This document shows, in pieces, positions 44,170 to 52,140 of a stretch of DNA of 64,000 nucleotides (the first letter of the stretch is position 1; each line of letters starts with the position of its first letter). The DNA lies in assembly GCF_002858925.1 (NCBI RefSeq), contig NZ_PJRS01000022.1:186001-250000 (forward strand). The letters run 5' to 3'. A model generated the notes under the pieces. That model had not been told where the DNA came from, searched no databases, and worked only from the letters and a program-made list of their open reading frames with translations. This DNA is from Caulobacter zeae. GTDB taxonomy: Bacteria > Pseudomonadota > Alphaproteobacteria > Caulobacterales > Caulobacteraceae. The translations under genes were made by a program, and so were the position numbers.

Positions 44170-45783
44170 CTAGTCCTCCTCGTCATCCGGCGGCAAATCG
44201 AACCCGCCTGACGGCGGGTACTGCTGGCCACCGGCGTCGCCGTCCTTCGTGTCCACCACGTCGGCGGCGCGCTCCGCATCAGTCTTCAGACGGCCGCCCG
44301 AGCGCAGCACGCGGCCGACGCCGTCCCGGCCGCCACGGATGACCTGGAGGTCGGCCAGCGCCCGCCCGAAGGCCGTCTGGGACATGGGTTTTTCATCGCG
44401 CTCGGTGATGAAGGCCTTGTAGCTGGCGTAGAGCTCGGACGCCGGGGTCGAGGCCCCTTTGTCGAGCACCAAGTAGTCGCTGACCCATTCGGCGAACGGC
44501 GAGGCCCCCTTGCGATACTCGTCGATCGCCTCAAGCACCCGAGGCGGATCCTGAAGCCCCTCGACCATCCAGCGCTGCACGCCCTCCACGATCCAGTTCA
44601 GGATCCCGGGCCACTCGGCCGCCAGCTTGCGAGGCAGTTCCTTGTCCTCGGTCCCCTTCTGGATCTGATTTTCCCAGAGGAGCAGCTTCAGACGTCGCCA
44701 GATCCCTTCGTCCGAGCCCTGGGGCTGGGGCCGGGCGTTACATTCCATGAAGACCTTGCCGACGGGCTCAAACTCGAAAATCCCCTCCCGGAGATGCCGC
44801 GCCGTGATGTTGCCGCCGCCGGTGAAGCTCTTGATCCGGTCGTCCGACAGCTTGGCGTTCTTGGGCGGCTCGGCGGTCGAGACCAGGCGCGTGTCGCCGG
44901 CCAGACGGGCCAGATCGGGGCTGGCGTCGCCGCCGCCCTTCATTCCAGTCTCCAGGAAGGTCTTCACGTCGGCCGTCGCCGCGTAGCTGCCGAACAGCTT
45001 GCGCAGCATGTTCATGAACGTCGATTTGCCGTCCCGACCCTTCCCCTGGAAGATGATGAAGGCCTGTTCGGTGGTGTCGCCCGTCGCGCCGTAGCCGGTC
45101 AGCACCTGGAGATAGCGCCGCAGCGCTTCCTGGGGCTGCCACGTGGCCAGCACGGCGTGGAACGTCGGCGCCTGGGCGGTCTTGTCGTAGGACACGTCCG
45201 CCATCCGGGTCAGACGATCGGCCGGGTCGTGGCGGTCCTTGAACGTGACCTCGGCGCGAACGACCTTGCCCTGGGCGTCCCGAACGCGGCGGAAGAACAG
45301 CGTGCCGTTCTTGACGTTCAGAGCGAAGGGATCGAGGTCGAAGCTGTCCAGCTCGACCTCCAGATACGTCTTGGCCACCTTCAGCATGGCGTCCATGCGC
45401 CCGCTGTTGCCGCAGCTTTCGGCGAAGTCGTAAGGGGCGTCGATTTCCTTCTTCGCCAGCTTCTTCTCGATCGCCTCGTCCGACAGGATCTTGGCCTGGT
45501 CGTGCATTCCCCGGGCGACCTTGGCCGCCCATTTCCGGGCCAGGCCCTCGCCGGCCTTCAGGTCCCAATGCTGGCCGTTGAACCCGACCCAGCCGTGATT
45601 GCGGACATAGAGGACGGTCGCGGCCGACAGGTCGCTGACCTCGCCGTCCTTGTCGACCTGGCCGCCTACGTTGCGGATAAACCGCAGGGCGTTGCCGAAG
45701 TCGTTCAGCGGGTACGCGCTCAACTCTTTTGCCGACGGGCCGCCGCTCAACGGCGACGCGCCCAGAAACTCACCATCGGCCAC
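44170..45783 (-). CDS. SF3 replicative helicase, D5/P4 type
   Basis: A 537-residue protein with a GTG start overlapping the primase stop (TAGTG). The N-terminal D5_N-like domain has GWVGFNGQHWDLKAGEG and NVKNGTLFF. The SF3 ATPase shows Walker A GKGRDGKST (248-256), a B-type segment near LVSTAEPP, and motif C VFMECNARPQ with the sensor Asn. The C-terminus after about 445 is a winged-helix-like linker (TPASELYASYKAFITE). It would unwind phage DNA together with the adjacent primase. Confidence 0.92.
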   Translation of the reverse strand: MADGEFLGASPLSGGPSAKELSAYPLNDFGNALRFIRNVGGQVDKDGEVSDLSAATVLYVRNHGWVGFNGQHWDLKAGEGLARKWAAKVARGMHDQAKILSDEAIEKKLAKKEIDAPYDFAESCGNSGRMDAMLKVAKTYLEVELDSFDLDPFALNVKNGTLFFRRVRDAQGKVVRAEVTFKDRHDPADRLTRMADVSYDKTAQAPTFHAVLATWQPQEALRRYLQVLTGYGATGDTTEQAFIIFQGKGRDGKSTFMNMLRKLFGSYAATADVKTFLETGMKGGGDASPDLARLAGDTRLVSTAEPPKNAKLSDDRIKSFTGGGNITARHLREGIFEFEPVGKVFMECNARPQPQGSDEGIWRRLKLLLWENQIQKGTEDKELPRKLAAEWPGILNWIVEGVQRWMVEGLQDPPRVLEAIDEYRKGASPFAEWVSDYLVLDKGASTPASELYASYKAFITERDEKPMSQTAFGRALADLQVIRGGRDGVGRVLRSGGRLKTDAERAADVVDTKDGDAGGQQYPPSGGFDLPPDDEED

Positions 45784-47582
45784 TAGGATTGCCCTCCTGT
45801 GTTGAAGCCGGCGCTACTCGCCGGGGCCACGAGGCGAACCCGGTTCGCCGCCGTGAAATCGGTGGAATTGGTCGACCAGGCCTGTTCAGCCAGGCCGCCG
45901 AAGAAGCGGGCCGCTGCGTCGCCTTCCAACTGGAAGGGTCGCGTCCCGCCGGCGAAGGCCCGCGCCCGCATCGGCGGTCCACGAAGATCCCGGCGAACGG
46001 CCAGGACGACGTGCGACTGGCCGCTGGCGCGCCACGGCGGAGCCGCAGGATCCAGCGCCGGCGCATCGGGATTGACCCTGCCCCAGCGATCCCCCAGGGC
46101 GACGCCGGCGAAGGTCGACAGGCGCGGCGCCACCACGGCGCCGGCGTCCATCTCCTCGGCCCAGGCGTTGGTCAGCAGGTGCCAACCGTCCTGGATGTCG
46201 ATCGCGACAATCAGCACGTCGGGTCGGCGATCGGTCGACAGCGGCGTCAGGAACGCCACCTTGCCATCGGTGTCGCCGACCAGGTTGGTGAAGCGGTCGG
46301 CCTCGAAAGGCAGGACCGCCAGGGCCTCGACGGGATCGCCGTCGGCCTTCAGCAGCGGGACCAGAAGCGCAGGGCCGTTGCGGCCGTCACCCAGCGGCGC
46401 GGCCGGATGAACCCGAAAGCGGGTCAGCACGTCGGTACTGCCGCCGGGGGTGCTGGACAGTCCCCGCGCCTCGAACCACTTCGCCGAGGCCTTCACCCAC
46501 GGCGATCCGGCCGAGGCCCACAGCCGAGCGGCGAACTCCCGCTGGCTCAAACCCTCGTCTACCCCTTCGGCCGCCGGCGCCCCCCCGCCTTGAGGCGGCG
46601 ACGGGCGGCGAGCCCGATCCTGGGGCGCGCGATCCGGCGCAGAGCGCGGTTGGCCCTCTCCCCACAACAGGGCGCGGTCGACCTGGCGCTCCAGCTGGGC
46701 CGCCGTCATGGCGTCGGGAACGTGCGCCATGCCGGCGTCGATCAGCGAAGCCCGTGCGTAGTCGCGGTCGATTTCGCCGCCGGCGACGAGACAACCGATC
46801 GAGCACGCGCTTCGATAAACGGTGGTGTCGCGTTGGCCCTTGGTCGCGCCGAGGATGGTCCTGACCGCGCCGTCCAGGGCGGCCTCGCCATAGGGGCTTG
46901 CTCGACCAGCCGCCGGCGCACGGGGTTTCACCGGTTGGCGCGGGGCCACCGGCTCAGGGGGCGGGCAGACCAGATCCAGCAGCCAGGCCGGAGCTGGAGC
47001 GAAGTCGATCTCCAGCGGCGAGCGGCCTGGCGTCCAGGCGTAGAGCCGGCCTGGGGGTATGCCCTCCTCGGGCTTGCCGGGGTGAACCGACGGCGGCGCG
47101 ACGATGTAGCCGCCGTCGCCGCGCACGTCGATCTTGGCCCCGATCCGCTCTTGGCTGCGCTTGCTCATGTTGCGCACCGGGAAGTCTGGGTTCCAGGCGA
47201 AGCACAGGTGACGGCCCCGGCCCGTCGATTGCTGGACCGTCGCGGGCAGCGCGCCGTGCTCAGCTTCCAGGCGCGCGATCGCGGCCTCGGCCTCCGGCCC
47301 ATCCAGGTCCAACACCCAGAAGCCGGAGACTGCGCCGGTGGCGATCCCGATGTTGCTGTCAGGCCGCGCGCGGACCGGCCGCCGGTCCTTGGCGGCCGGC
47401 TTCAGGTCGAGTGGGCAGTTGCCGCGCCACCAGTCGCCGACCACGGCCGGCATGGACGACGCGCCTTTGAAGCCCGTCGTCCGGGCGTAGGGCTCTTTCG
47501 TCCGGGGGCGCAGCGGGAACACCGCAACGCCGCGCCGGCCATAGGCCAGGGCGTGGTCGATCAGGCGAACCGGGTTCGTCAT
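45783..47582 (-). CDS. Prim-Pol type DNA primase/polymerase
   Basis: A 599-residue protein. Residues 1-190 are the bifunctional primase-polymerase domain: ALAYGRRGVAVFPLRPRTKEP, the metal motif FWVLDLDG (DxD), GRGRHLCF (sxH), and KIDVRGDGGYIVAPPSVHPG. A Pro-rich hinge near 230-330 leads to a C-terminal TOPRIM-like domain (VLIVAIDIQDGWHLL; WASAGSPW, FRVHPAAPLGDG). Its stop overlaps the helicase GTG. ATG 47582 lies in a 15-bp palindrome variant (47565-47579). Confidence 0.9.
   Translation of the reverse strand: MTNPVRLIDHALAYGRRGVAVFPLRPRTKEPYARTTGFKGASSMPAVVGDWWRGNCPLDLKPAAKDRRPVRARPDSNIGIATGAVSGFWVLDLDGPEAEAAIARLEAEHGALPATVQQSTGRGRHLCFAWNPDFPVRNMSKRSQERIGAKIDVRGDGGYIVAPPSVHPGKPEEGIPPGRLYAWTPGRSPLEIDFAPAPAWLLDLVCPPPEPVAPRQPVKPRAPAAGRASPYGEAALDGAVRTILGATKGQRDTTVYRSACSIGCLVAGGEIDRDYARASLIDAGMAHVPDAMTAAQLERQVDRALLWGEGQPRSAPDRAPQDRARRPSPPQGGGAPAAEGVDEGLSQREFAARLWASAGSPWVKASAKWFEARGLSSTPGGSTDVLTRFRVHPAAPLGDGRNGPALLVPLLKADGDPVEALAVLPFEADRFTNLVGDTDGKVAFLTPLSTDRRPDVLIVAIDIQDGWHLLTNAWAEEMDAGAVVAPRLSTFAGVALGDRWGRVNPDAPALDPAAPPWRASGQSHVVLAVRRDLRGPPMRARAFAGGTRPFQLEGDAAARFFGGLAEQAWSTNSTDFTAANRVRLVAPASSAGFNTGGQS
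45834..45848. repeat. 15-bp prophage palindrome, copy 5
   Basis: GCGAAC-CCG-GTTCGC, exact and extended to 17 bases, near the 3' end of the primase gene, 5271 bases from copy 4. Confidence 0.85.
47565..47579. repeat. 15-bp prophage palindrome, one mismatch
   Basis: GCGAAC-CGG-GTTCGT, one mismatch in the last position, at the 5' end of the primase gene. Confidence 0.7.
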
Positions 47583-48409
47583 TTCGCGCCACCTATGGTA
47601 GCGCTTGGGCCATGGACGAAATTGCTTTCGTAAAGTGGATTGGCGGCAGCTCGGCCCTGGCGTCTTGGGTTCAGGCCGTAGGCTCGATCGCCGCGATTGC
47701 CGCCACCGCTCTCGTGACGATCCACGGTACGCGAGAGACCCGTCGGGCGATATGGCGAGAACAGCGCGACGCCGTTTCCCGCCATATCGATGCACTCGAT
47801 TTGTTGGGTAACAAGCTGTTTTCCCCCACCGGCCAAAGAGCCATCAGATCGCCCATCGGCGGCATCATCATCATTCTCGTGCACCTGATCTTCAAAGCAG
47901 CAGGCACCTCGGGGCGAATTGATCCTCGAGAAAAGGTGAAACTTAACCAGTTTATTGATGTCGCAAACGAGCACTGCGAGGCGGCCGAAGGATACAACTT
48001 TCCATCGCACTACGACCGCATGAGAGCAGTATCTACACTTCAGCGTTTCGCAGCCAGAGCTCGCGCCATTATCTATGACATTGAGGTCGGCACTTACTCT
48101 TCCCGCGATGGTCAACACTATATTTTCGTCGACCTGATTGAAATTTGCGTCGATATTAACGAAGAGCGCAGGGCGTTCAGGGCGCTCCTTCGGTCCATGC
48201 GCTAAACTATCCGGCGCCCGGACACCGTGCTCGATCAACACATCCTCGACGTTGGCCACTACGACAGCGGTCGCCATCGAGTGGTTCCGCCAGTTGCCCG
48301 TATTGTTGGCCGCATCGCCCAGCGACCGCACGCCAGCCCAGCGCAACACAGCGCGCGAGCGGTCGGCCAGGTCAGCGATGTCGTCGATGTGCAGGTTACG
48401 CGAAATCAT
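47579..48409 (-). CDS. Phage early protein whose 3' end is overlain by an insert
   Basis: The ATG at 48409 overlaps the preceding stop, and the first 68 codons (MISRNLHIDDIADLADRSR, NNTGNWRNHSMATAVVVAN) look genuine and phage-like. From 48205 leftward the frame is simply antisense to a plus-strand accessory gene, with no protein-like pattern, up to a stop at 47579. The natural 3' end has probably been lost to the insertion. Whether the 276-residue product is made is unknown. Confidence 0.45.
   Translation of the reverse strand: MISRNLHIDDIADLADRSRAVLRWAGVRSLGDAANNTGNWRNHSMATAVVVANVEDVLIEHGVRAPDSLAHGPKERPERPALFVNIDANFNQVDENIVLTIAGRVSADLNVIDNGASSGCETLKCRYCSHAVVVRWKVVSFGRLAVLVCDINKLVKFHLFSRINSPRGACCFEDQVHENDDDAADGRSDGSLAGGGKQLVTQQIECIDMAGNGVALFSPYRPTGLSRTVDRHESGGGNRGDRAYGLNPRRQGRAAANPLYESNFVHGPSATIGGAK
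47612..48205 (+). CDS. Accessory membrane protein (moron-like)
   Basis: A 197-residue protein on the opposite strand from its neighbours and with lower GC. One membrane helix near residues 17-40 (WVQAVGSIAAIAATALVTI) is followed by a basic helix (RETRRAIWREQRDAVSRHI), a second hydrophobic stretch (GGIIIILVHLIFKAAG), and a helical C-terminal domain. Similar layouts occur in small phage-borne immunity or exclusion proteins, but nothing identifies it further. Confidence 0.7.
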   Translation: MDEIAFVKWIGGSSALASWVQAVGSIAAIAATALVTIHGTRETRRAIWREQRDAVSRHIDALDLLGNKLFSPTGQRAIRSPIGGIIIILVHLIFKAAGTSGRIDPREKVKLNQFIDVANEHCEAAEGYNFPSHYDRMRAVSTLQRFAARARAIIYDIEVGTYSSRDGQHYIFVDLIEICVDINEERRAFRALLRSMR

Positions 48410-48609
48410 GCGGCCTCCCGCCGCTTCATGGCTTCCAGCGCTTCGGCCGGGGTCCTGCCCAGCAGCATCCAAAGCGCCCAATCGATGTCTCGGCGGGTCG
48501 TGCCCAGCATCTCGGCCAGCTGGTCGAGATCGCCGCCCAGACGGTTCAGCTGGCGCAGGTGATCCAGCGCCGCGACCGTCCAACCGGAACTGTGTGTGCC
48601 CCCCGCCAT
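48406..48609 (-). CDS. Small helical protein, HTH-like
   Basis: A 67-residue protein. LDHLRQLNRLGGDLDQLAEM, LGTTRRDIDWALWMLLG reads like a helix-turn-helix (QLAEMLGTTRRDIDWAL). It is coupled to the next gene by ATGA. Likely an early regulator; the target is unknown. Confidence 0.6.
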   Translation of the reverse strand: MAGGTHSSGWTVAALDHLRQLNRLGGDLDQLAEMLGTTRRDIDWALWMLLGRTPAEALEAMKRREAA

Positions 48610-48639
48610 GCCCCTATCCGCCCGTGCTCAGCTGCTGGA

Positions 48640-49077
48640 TCATTCGGCCGCCCCCGGCTTCAGGGCGGCGGCGGCGTCGGCCAGTCGGGTCGCGTGGTCG
48701 GCCAATGACCGGGTGACCTTCTGGACGTCGCGGATCTCGCCGGGGTCGCGGTGGCCGTCGGCGTCCATCGTGTGGACGCTCTCCAGAGCGGCCGCGCTGG
48801 CCGCGACGGCGCCAACGGCGGCCGCCACGATCGACGAAGGCGTTTCGCCGGTGATCGCCCGGCTCGCCGCGCCAGTGACGATGTCACGACCCGCGACCGC
48901 TTCCAGGGCGCAGATCTGAAGCATCGTCATCTGGTCGTCGTGCCGGATGTTCTGCAGGGTCGAGACGCGCTGGACGGAGACGCCGAGGATAACGGCCGCG
49001 GCCTCCAGGCCACCGACGGCGGCGACCAGTTGGCGCACGTGCGCCTTCAACTCGCCGGGCGTGAGCGACCGGCTCAT
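48640..49077 (-). CDS. CII-like early regulator
   Basis: A 145-residue protein. The N-terminal half contains AVGGLEAAAVILGVSVQRVS, a helix-turn-helix, followed by LQICALEAVAG. The C-terminal half is Ala-rich helical and may oligomerise. It lies right after the Cro-like gene (ATGA overlap), which is the cII slot. Confidence 0.65.
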   Translation of the reverse strand: MSRSLTPGELKAHVRQLVAAVGGLEAAAVILGVSVQRVSTLQNIRHDDQMTMLQICALEAVAGRDIVTGAASRAITGETPSSIVAAAVGAVAASAAALESVHTMDADGHRDPGEIRDVQKVTRSLADHATRLADAAAALKPGAAE

Positions 49078-49379
49078 TGAATTTCTCCTCTTTTCTCAAT
49101 GGTGGAGTTCGGTTCGGTATCGGCGAGGTTGTCCCCCGCAATCGACGGGACGGTGGGGGGCAATTGGGGACCGAGACCTTGGGCGGCCAGCAGTTGGTCG
49201 AGGTGATGCCGCGCGGCCTCAAAGTTACGCAGGGTCGGCGACACGGCGCCGATCTGCCAGCGACGCCAAAGGGTGGGGTGGATCCCAGCGCCCTTGAGCA
49301 CAGCCGTGGGCGCCACGCCCGCACGGGCGCAATCAACTTCGAACTCGGCCAAGAGGCCTGGGCGTTCCGAGACGGTCAT
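49074..49379 (-). CDS. Cro-like regulator
   Basis: A 101-residue protein with a helix-turn-helix: ARAGVAPTAVLKGAGIHPTL then WRRWQIGAVSPTLRNFEAA. It is the first gene of the leftward early operon, divergent from the S24 repressor across an operator region. This is the Cro position. The C-terminus is short and charged. Confidence 0.75.
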   Translation of the reverse strand: MTVSERPGLLAEFEVDCARAGVAPTAVLKGAGIHPTLWRRWQIGAVSPTLRNFEAARHHLDQLLAAQGLGPQLPPTVPSIAGDNLADTEPNSTIEKRGEIQ

Positions 49380-49388
49380 AGTGAGCTT

Positions 49389-49428
49389 GAATGCTGCATT
49401 AATGCTGTTCGCGCAAGTGCATTCATGC
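49389..49428. promoter_or_regulatory. Operator region between Cro-like gene and repressor
   Basis: Contains GAATGC, the perfect ten-base palindrome GCATTAATGC (49396-49405) and GCATTCATGC (49419-49428), about 23 bases apart. The same GCATTAATGC occurs again at 50766-50775. This is the layout of a phage repressor/Cro switch. Confidence 0.75.
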
Positions 49429-49469
49429 TGCTACCTCGCACAGCATTCCCGCTGCATGGTCCGCCGCGC

Positions 49470-50144
49470 ATGGACGCGCCGCAAAAAATCCGGGAATGGC
49501 TGGAAGAGATCATCCACAAGACAGGATGGTCGGCCGCGCATTGGGCGTCCGAAGCTGACGTAGCCGCGTCTACGGTTCAGCGGGCACTGAAGCCCGAGTA
49601 CCCCTTTGTTACGTCCAGTAGAACGCTTTCCAAGCTTGCCGCCGCCGCCGGCGTTTCGCCGCCCGACCTTGTCGATCCCGCGCCCAACGCAAAGCCCGCG
49701 ACGTTCCTTGAGATCCGCTACGAAGTCGGCGCCGGCATGTGGCGGCGAGTGGATGACGTTCAAGAATCATACGGGTCTGGCCCCGTAATGGCCGACCCGA
49801 CCTTCGCCGGCTTTCCCCAGTGGCTTGAGCGGGTAGTCTCCGACAGCATGGACCTGGAGTACCCGGTGGGGACGCTCCTTCACGTGGTCGATGCGATCCC
49901 CATCCACTACTCGATCCGCCACGGCGACCATGTAGTGATCGAGCGTAAGCAGATGGGCGGATCGATGGTCGAGCGGACGGTCAAGGAAGTCGTCGTCACG
50001 CCAAAGGGCGGCATTCAGTTCTGGGGGCGCTCGCGGAACCCCAAATGGAACCAGGCCCTGCCGATGAATGGCGATGGTAGCGACGAGACAGAAGAGGTGT
50101 CGATCGCCGCGCTCGTGCTGGGAAGTTACCGCCCACGCAGGTGA
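49470..50144 (+). CDS. S24-family phage repressor (CI-like)
   Basis: A 224-residue protein. The N-terminal HTH includes IIHKTGWSAAHWASEADVA and STVQRALK. A linker leads to a LexA-like peptidase: a candidate cleavage pair Ala88-Gly89 in EVGAGMW, Ser126 in VVSDSMDLEYPVG and Lys172 in RTVKEVVV, the right spacing for a Ser-Lys dyad. It is thus probably inactivated by RecA after DNA damage. ATG 49470 lacks a ribosome site; ATG 49425, in the operator, adds 15 residues. A hairpin terminator follows. Confidence 0.88.
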   Translation: MDAPQKIREWLEEIIHKTGWSAAHWASEADVAASTVQRALKPEYPFVTSSRTLSKLAAAAGVSPPDLVDPAPNAKPATFLEIRYEVGAGMWRRVDDVQESYGSGPVMADPTFAGFPQWLERVVSDSMDLEYPVGTLLHVVDAIPIHYSIRHGDHVVIERKQMGGSMVERTVKEVVVTPKGGIQFWGRSRNPKWNQALPMNGDGSDETEEVSIAALVLGSYRPRR

Positions 50145-50166
50145 GCACCACGCGAGCAAAAATGAG

Positions 50167-50194
50167 AAAGGCCCCGCCGTAAAGCGGGGCCTTT
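50167..50194. terminator. Bidirectional hairpin terminator after repressor
   Basis: AAAGGCCCCGC and GCGGGGCCTTT form an 11-base-pair stem with a six-base loop. A/T ends on both sides make it suitable for both the repressor gene and the opposing lipoprotein gene. Confidence 0.85.
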
Positions 50195-50226
50195 GCATAT
50201 GTAGCGCTAGACCATCTAAGCGAACA

Positions 50227-50613
50227 CTATTCGCCAGAGAATACATCCCCGAAGAACTGCCCGATCATAGCAGGAAGGCTGGCGCTTTCGGCCCCGCACC
50301 TCTTCGTCGCCTTCGCGTTATTCAGCGCCACGACGCGATTGTTGATCGCCTTTTCGGCATCGGCCTTCGCCATGGCGTTGCCAATCCCGTAATCGCCGAG
50401 GAAACCGGCAACCGACCGCCAATCAGTCTTGGCTGTGTCCGTGATCTGCTTGCGAACTTCGTCGGCGCGGATCAGCTCCAGGTCGATTTCACGGCAGCTC
50501 AGCGCGGACGCTTCGGCCGCACCTAGGCCGGTCGCGATAGGATAGCGCTTGGTAGCGCAGCCGCTTGCGACGCAGGCGATAGCGATCACGCCGAGAACAA
50601 TAGTCTTCCTCAT
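50227..50613 (-). CDS. Predicted lipoprotein, phage-borne
   Basis: A 128-residue protein with a lipoprotein signal: MRKTIVLGVIAIACVASGC, with the lipobox Cys at residue 19. The mature part is helical with two further Cys (LSCREIDLEL; TKRCGAES) and ends FFGDVFSGE. A ribosome site rich in G precedes the ATG. It lies in the immunity region, so superinfection exclusion is possible. No family function is known to me. Confidence 0.7.
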   Translation of the reverse strand: MRKTIVLGVIAIACVASGCATKRYPIATGLGAAEASALSCREIDLELIRADEVRKQITDTAKTDWRSVAGFLGDYGIGNAMAKADAEKAINNRVVALNNAKATKRCGAESASLPAMIGQFFGDVFSGE

Positions 50614-50734
50614 AGGTCCCCCCTTACCCACCCGATCGGTGGGCGAATAGCAGCGTTCTACGTTAGCGGACGCGAGCTATCAACAGATCTACCGCGTAAG
50701 GCGATTAGGGCACCTCGAAGGTGCCCGAAACCCG

Positions 50735-50776
50735 AATGCAGCATAAATGCTGTTGCTCCGACGCAGCATTAATGCT
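50735..50776. promoter_or_regulatory. Second repressor operator region
   Basis: AGCATAAATGCT (50740-50751) and AGCATTAATGCT (50765-50776) are 25 bases apart centre to centre and share the core of the operator at 49396. They lie ahead of the rightward early operon, so the repressor probably controls both directions. Confidence 0.75.
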
Positions 50777-50810
50777 TTTTTGCACCCGTAACCAATCGGG
50801 GAGCGCTTCA

Positions 50811-51131
50811 GTGCAGGTCACGAGCACCACACAAGACGCCGTCGACACCCTCGTCGACAGCGTCCTCCTTTCCTCGCCGGGCTTTAAGATCGCGGCCATC
50901 AAGGCCGAGGCCCGCGAGATCCGCGGCGCCCCACAGGGCATCGTCCAGTTCACCTTCGGCGGCATCGAGTGGAAGCTGGGGGCCGACGCCGCCCACGCCG
51001 CCGCCCAGGATCTTTCCATCGCTGGCGCAGTGATCGAACAGCCCCAGGTCGCCCAGGTCGGCCGGCGGTTGGCCATCGCCGCTTTCCAGGCCAAGGCCGC
51101 CGCCGCCTGCTTGATCGTGAGGGCGGCATGA
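50811..51131 (+). CDS. First gene of rightward early operon, unknown
   Basis: A 106-residue protein from GTG 50811, with GGGGAG eight bases before. An ATG at 50721 would run through the operators. The sequence is a small alpha/beta protein (STTQDAVDTLVDSVLLSSPG, IVQFTFGGIEWKLG). No motif identified. Stop overlaps the next ATG. Confidence 0.65.
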   Translation: MQVTSTTQDAVDTLVDSVLLSSPGFKIAAIKAEAREIRGAPQGIVQFTFGGIEWKLGADAAHAAAQDLSIAGAVIEQPQVAQVGRRLAIAAFQAKAAAACLIVRAA

Positions 51132-51286
51132 TGCGCCCGGTCCCGAAAGCACTGCTACGCGCCCTCATGACCGGCCGCGTTATCCTCGCTGCCGAGCCGG
51201 CCAAGGGCGCTCGGCTGTCGGAGGAAACCGTCAAACGGGCAGTGCCCGCAGGCTCTACGCCTCGCCCTCCGGAGACGCGCTCGTGA
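51128..51286 (+). CDS. Small basic phage protein (52 residues)
   Basis: Starts MMRPVPKALLRALMTGR with an ATGA overlap to the previous gene. Contains RLSEETVKRAVPAG, a possible helical binding segment. It overlaps the end of the opposing gene by about 30 bases. Function unknown. Confidence 0.5.
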   Translation: MMRPVPKALLRALMTGRVILAAEPAKGARLSEETVKRAVPAGSTPRPPETRS

Positions 51287-51614
51287 GCGCCGCCTTCGCC
51301 GCATCGGCCAGTGCCGCAAGCCCCTCCCAGTCGAGCAGAAACGTCGCTGTGTGGTCGCGGATGTCGACCGCCAGCCGGCCAGGCGCGCCCTGCTCCGGAG
51401 CCGAAACAACGATCCGCTCGACGAGCCCCGCGAAGCCGGGGCGATCGGGCCGCCGCTCGACGATGGAAACGAGGCGCTGGGCCAAGGTTAGTGCCGCGAC
51501 GTCGTCGATGAGCATCACCGTGGGGTCCTCTTCGGTACCCACCCAAACCGCTACCCGACCGTCTTCCATTCGCTGCACGGCGGGTGTTCCCGCCACTTGC
51601 ACGACTACGCCCAT
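51255..51614 (-). CDS. Small minus-strand phage protein
   Basis: A 119-residue protein from ATG 51614 with an excellent ribosome site (GAGGAGG, eight bases ahead). It is beta-rich at the start (MGVVVQVAGTPAVQRMEDG) with ALTLAQRLVSIVE and LDWEGLAALADAAKAAL helices. It is the only minus-strand gene inside the rightward operon, which may mark it as an inserted or antisense-regulated gene. No function known. Confidence 0.6.
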   Translation of the reverse strand: MGVVVQVAGTPAVQRMEDGRVAVWVGTEEDPTVMLIDDVAALTLAQRLVSIVERRPDRPGFAGLVERIVVSAPEQGAPGRLAVDIRDHTATFLLDWEGLAALADAAKAALTSASPEGEA

Positions 51615-51646
51615 CCGCAACGCCTCCTCGAAAAAGGAGCGCCACC

Positions 51647-51967
51647 ATGGCTGATTCCAAGTCCCCCAAGAACGCCCCGCCCATGTTCACGCTGATCCGC
51701 GACTGGGCGGGCGGCGTCGAGCATCACCAGAACCTCGACGGCCTGGCGCTGCGGATCCAGGCGATCCGCGCCCGTCGCGGCCTCACCATCACGCCGTGCA
51801 TTGGAGCCCACGACGCCGGCGACGAGTTCGAGGGCTTCAACGTCTCTGTCACGCCCCGAGGCGGCTCGCCCGAGTGGGTGGCGACCATCGTCCTTCCCCA
51901 CGCCCAACTGGACGCCCTGAAGGGCGCGATCCAGCGCGCCGCCAAGCCGCTGCAAAGGGCCGCCTGA
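51647..51967 (+). CDS. Small early phage protein
   Basis: A 106-residue protein with AGGAG seven bases before ATG 51647. Sequence begins MADSKSPKNAPPMFTLIRD and includes a conserved-looking ARRGLTITPCIGAHDAGD. The stop overlaps a tiny following ORF. No motif identified. Confidence 0.62.
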   Translation: MADSKSPKNAPPMFTLIRDWAGGVEHHQNLDGLALRIQAIRARRGLTITPCIGAHDAGDEFEGFNVSVTPRGGSPEWVATIVLPHAQLDALKGAIQRAAKPLQRAA

Positions 51968-52017
51968 TGACGGACGAGATCCTCGACCTCTACCTGTCCG
52001 CCATCGGCGAGGCCTGA
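51967..52017 (+). CDS. Tiny ORF (16 residues)
   Basis: ATG overlaps the previous stop (TGATG), peptide MTDEILDLYLSAIGEA. Coupled position makes translation plausible, but it could be a chance ORF. Confidence 0.3.
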   Translation: MTDEILDLYLSAIGEA

Positions 52018-52022
52018 CGCCC

Positions 52023-52139
52023 ATGCGCCGCCGCCCTCGCCGCCACTTCCGCACCTTCACCCCGCTCGCCATCGCCTTCTTCGGCCTCGGCGCCGTCTCC
52101 ACCGCCCTCGCGGTCATCGTCTTCATCACGCAGGCCTGA
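52023..52139 (+). CDS. Small single-span membrane protein (38 residues)
   Basis: MRRRPRRHFRTFTPLAIAFF leads into a hydrophobic helix ending VIVFITQA. A basic N-terminus keeps the Arg side in the cytosol. It lies one base before the ParB-like gene. Similar tiny membrane proteins are frequent in phage early operons. Confidence 0.5.
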   Translation: MRRRPRRHFRTFTPLAIAFFGLGAVSTALAVIVFITQA

Positions 52140-52140
52140 C

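Noticed and set aside
50220-50234. GCGAAC-ACT-ATTCGC near the lipoprotein gene end
   Set aside because: It has a centre unlike the others and one arm mismatch; too weak to list as a family member.
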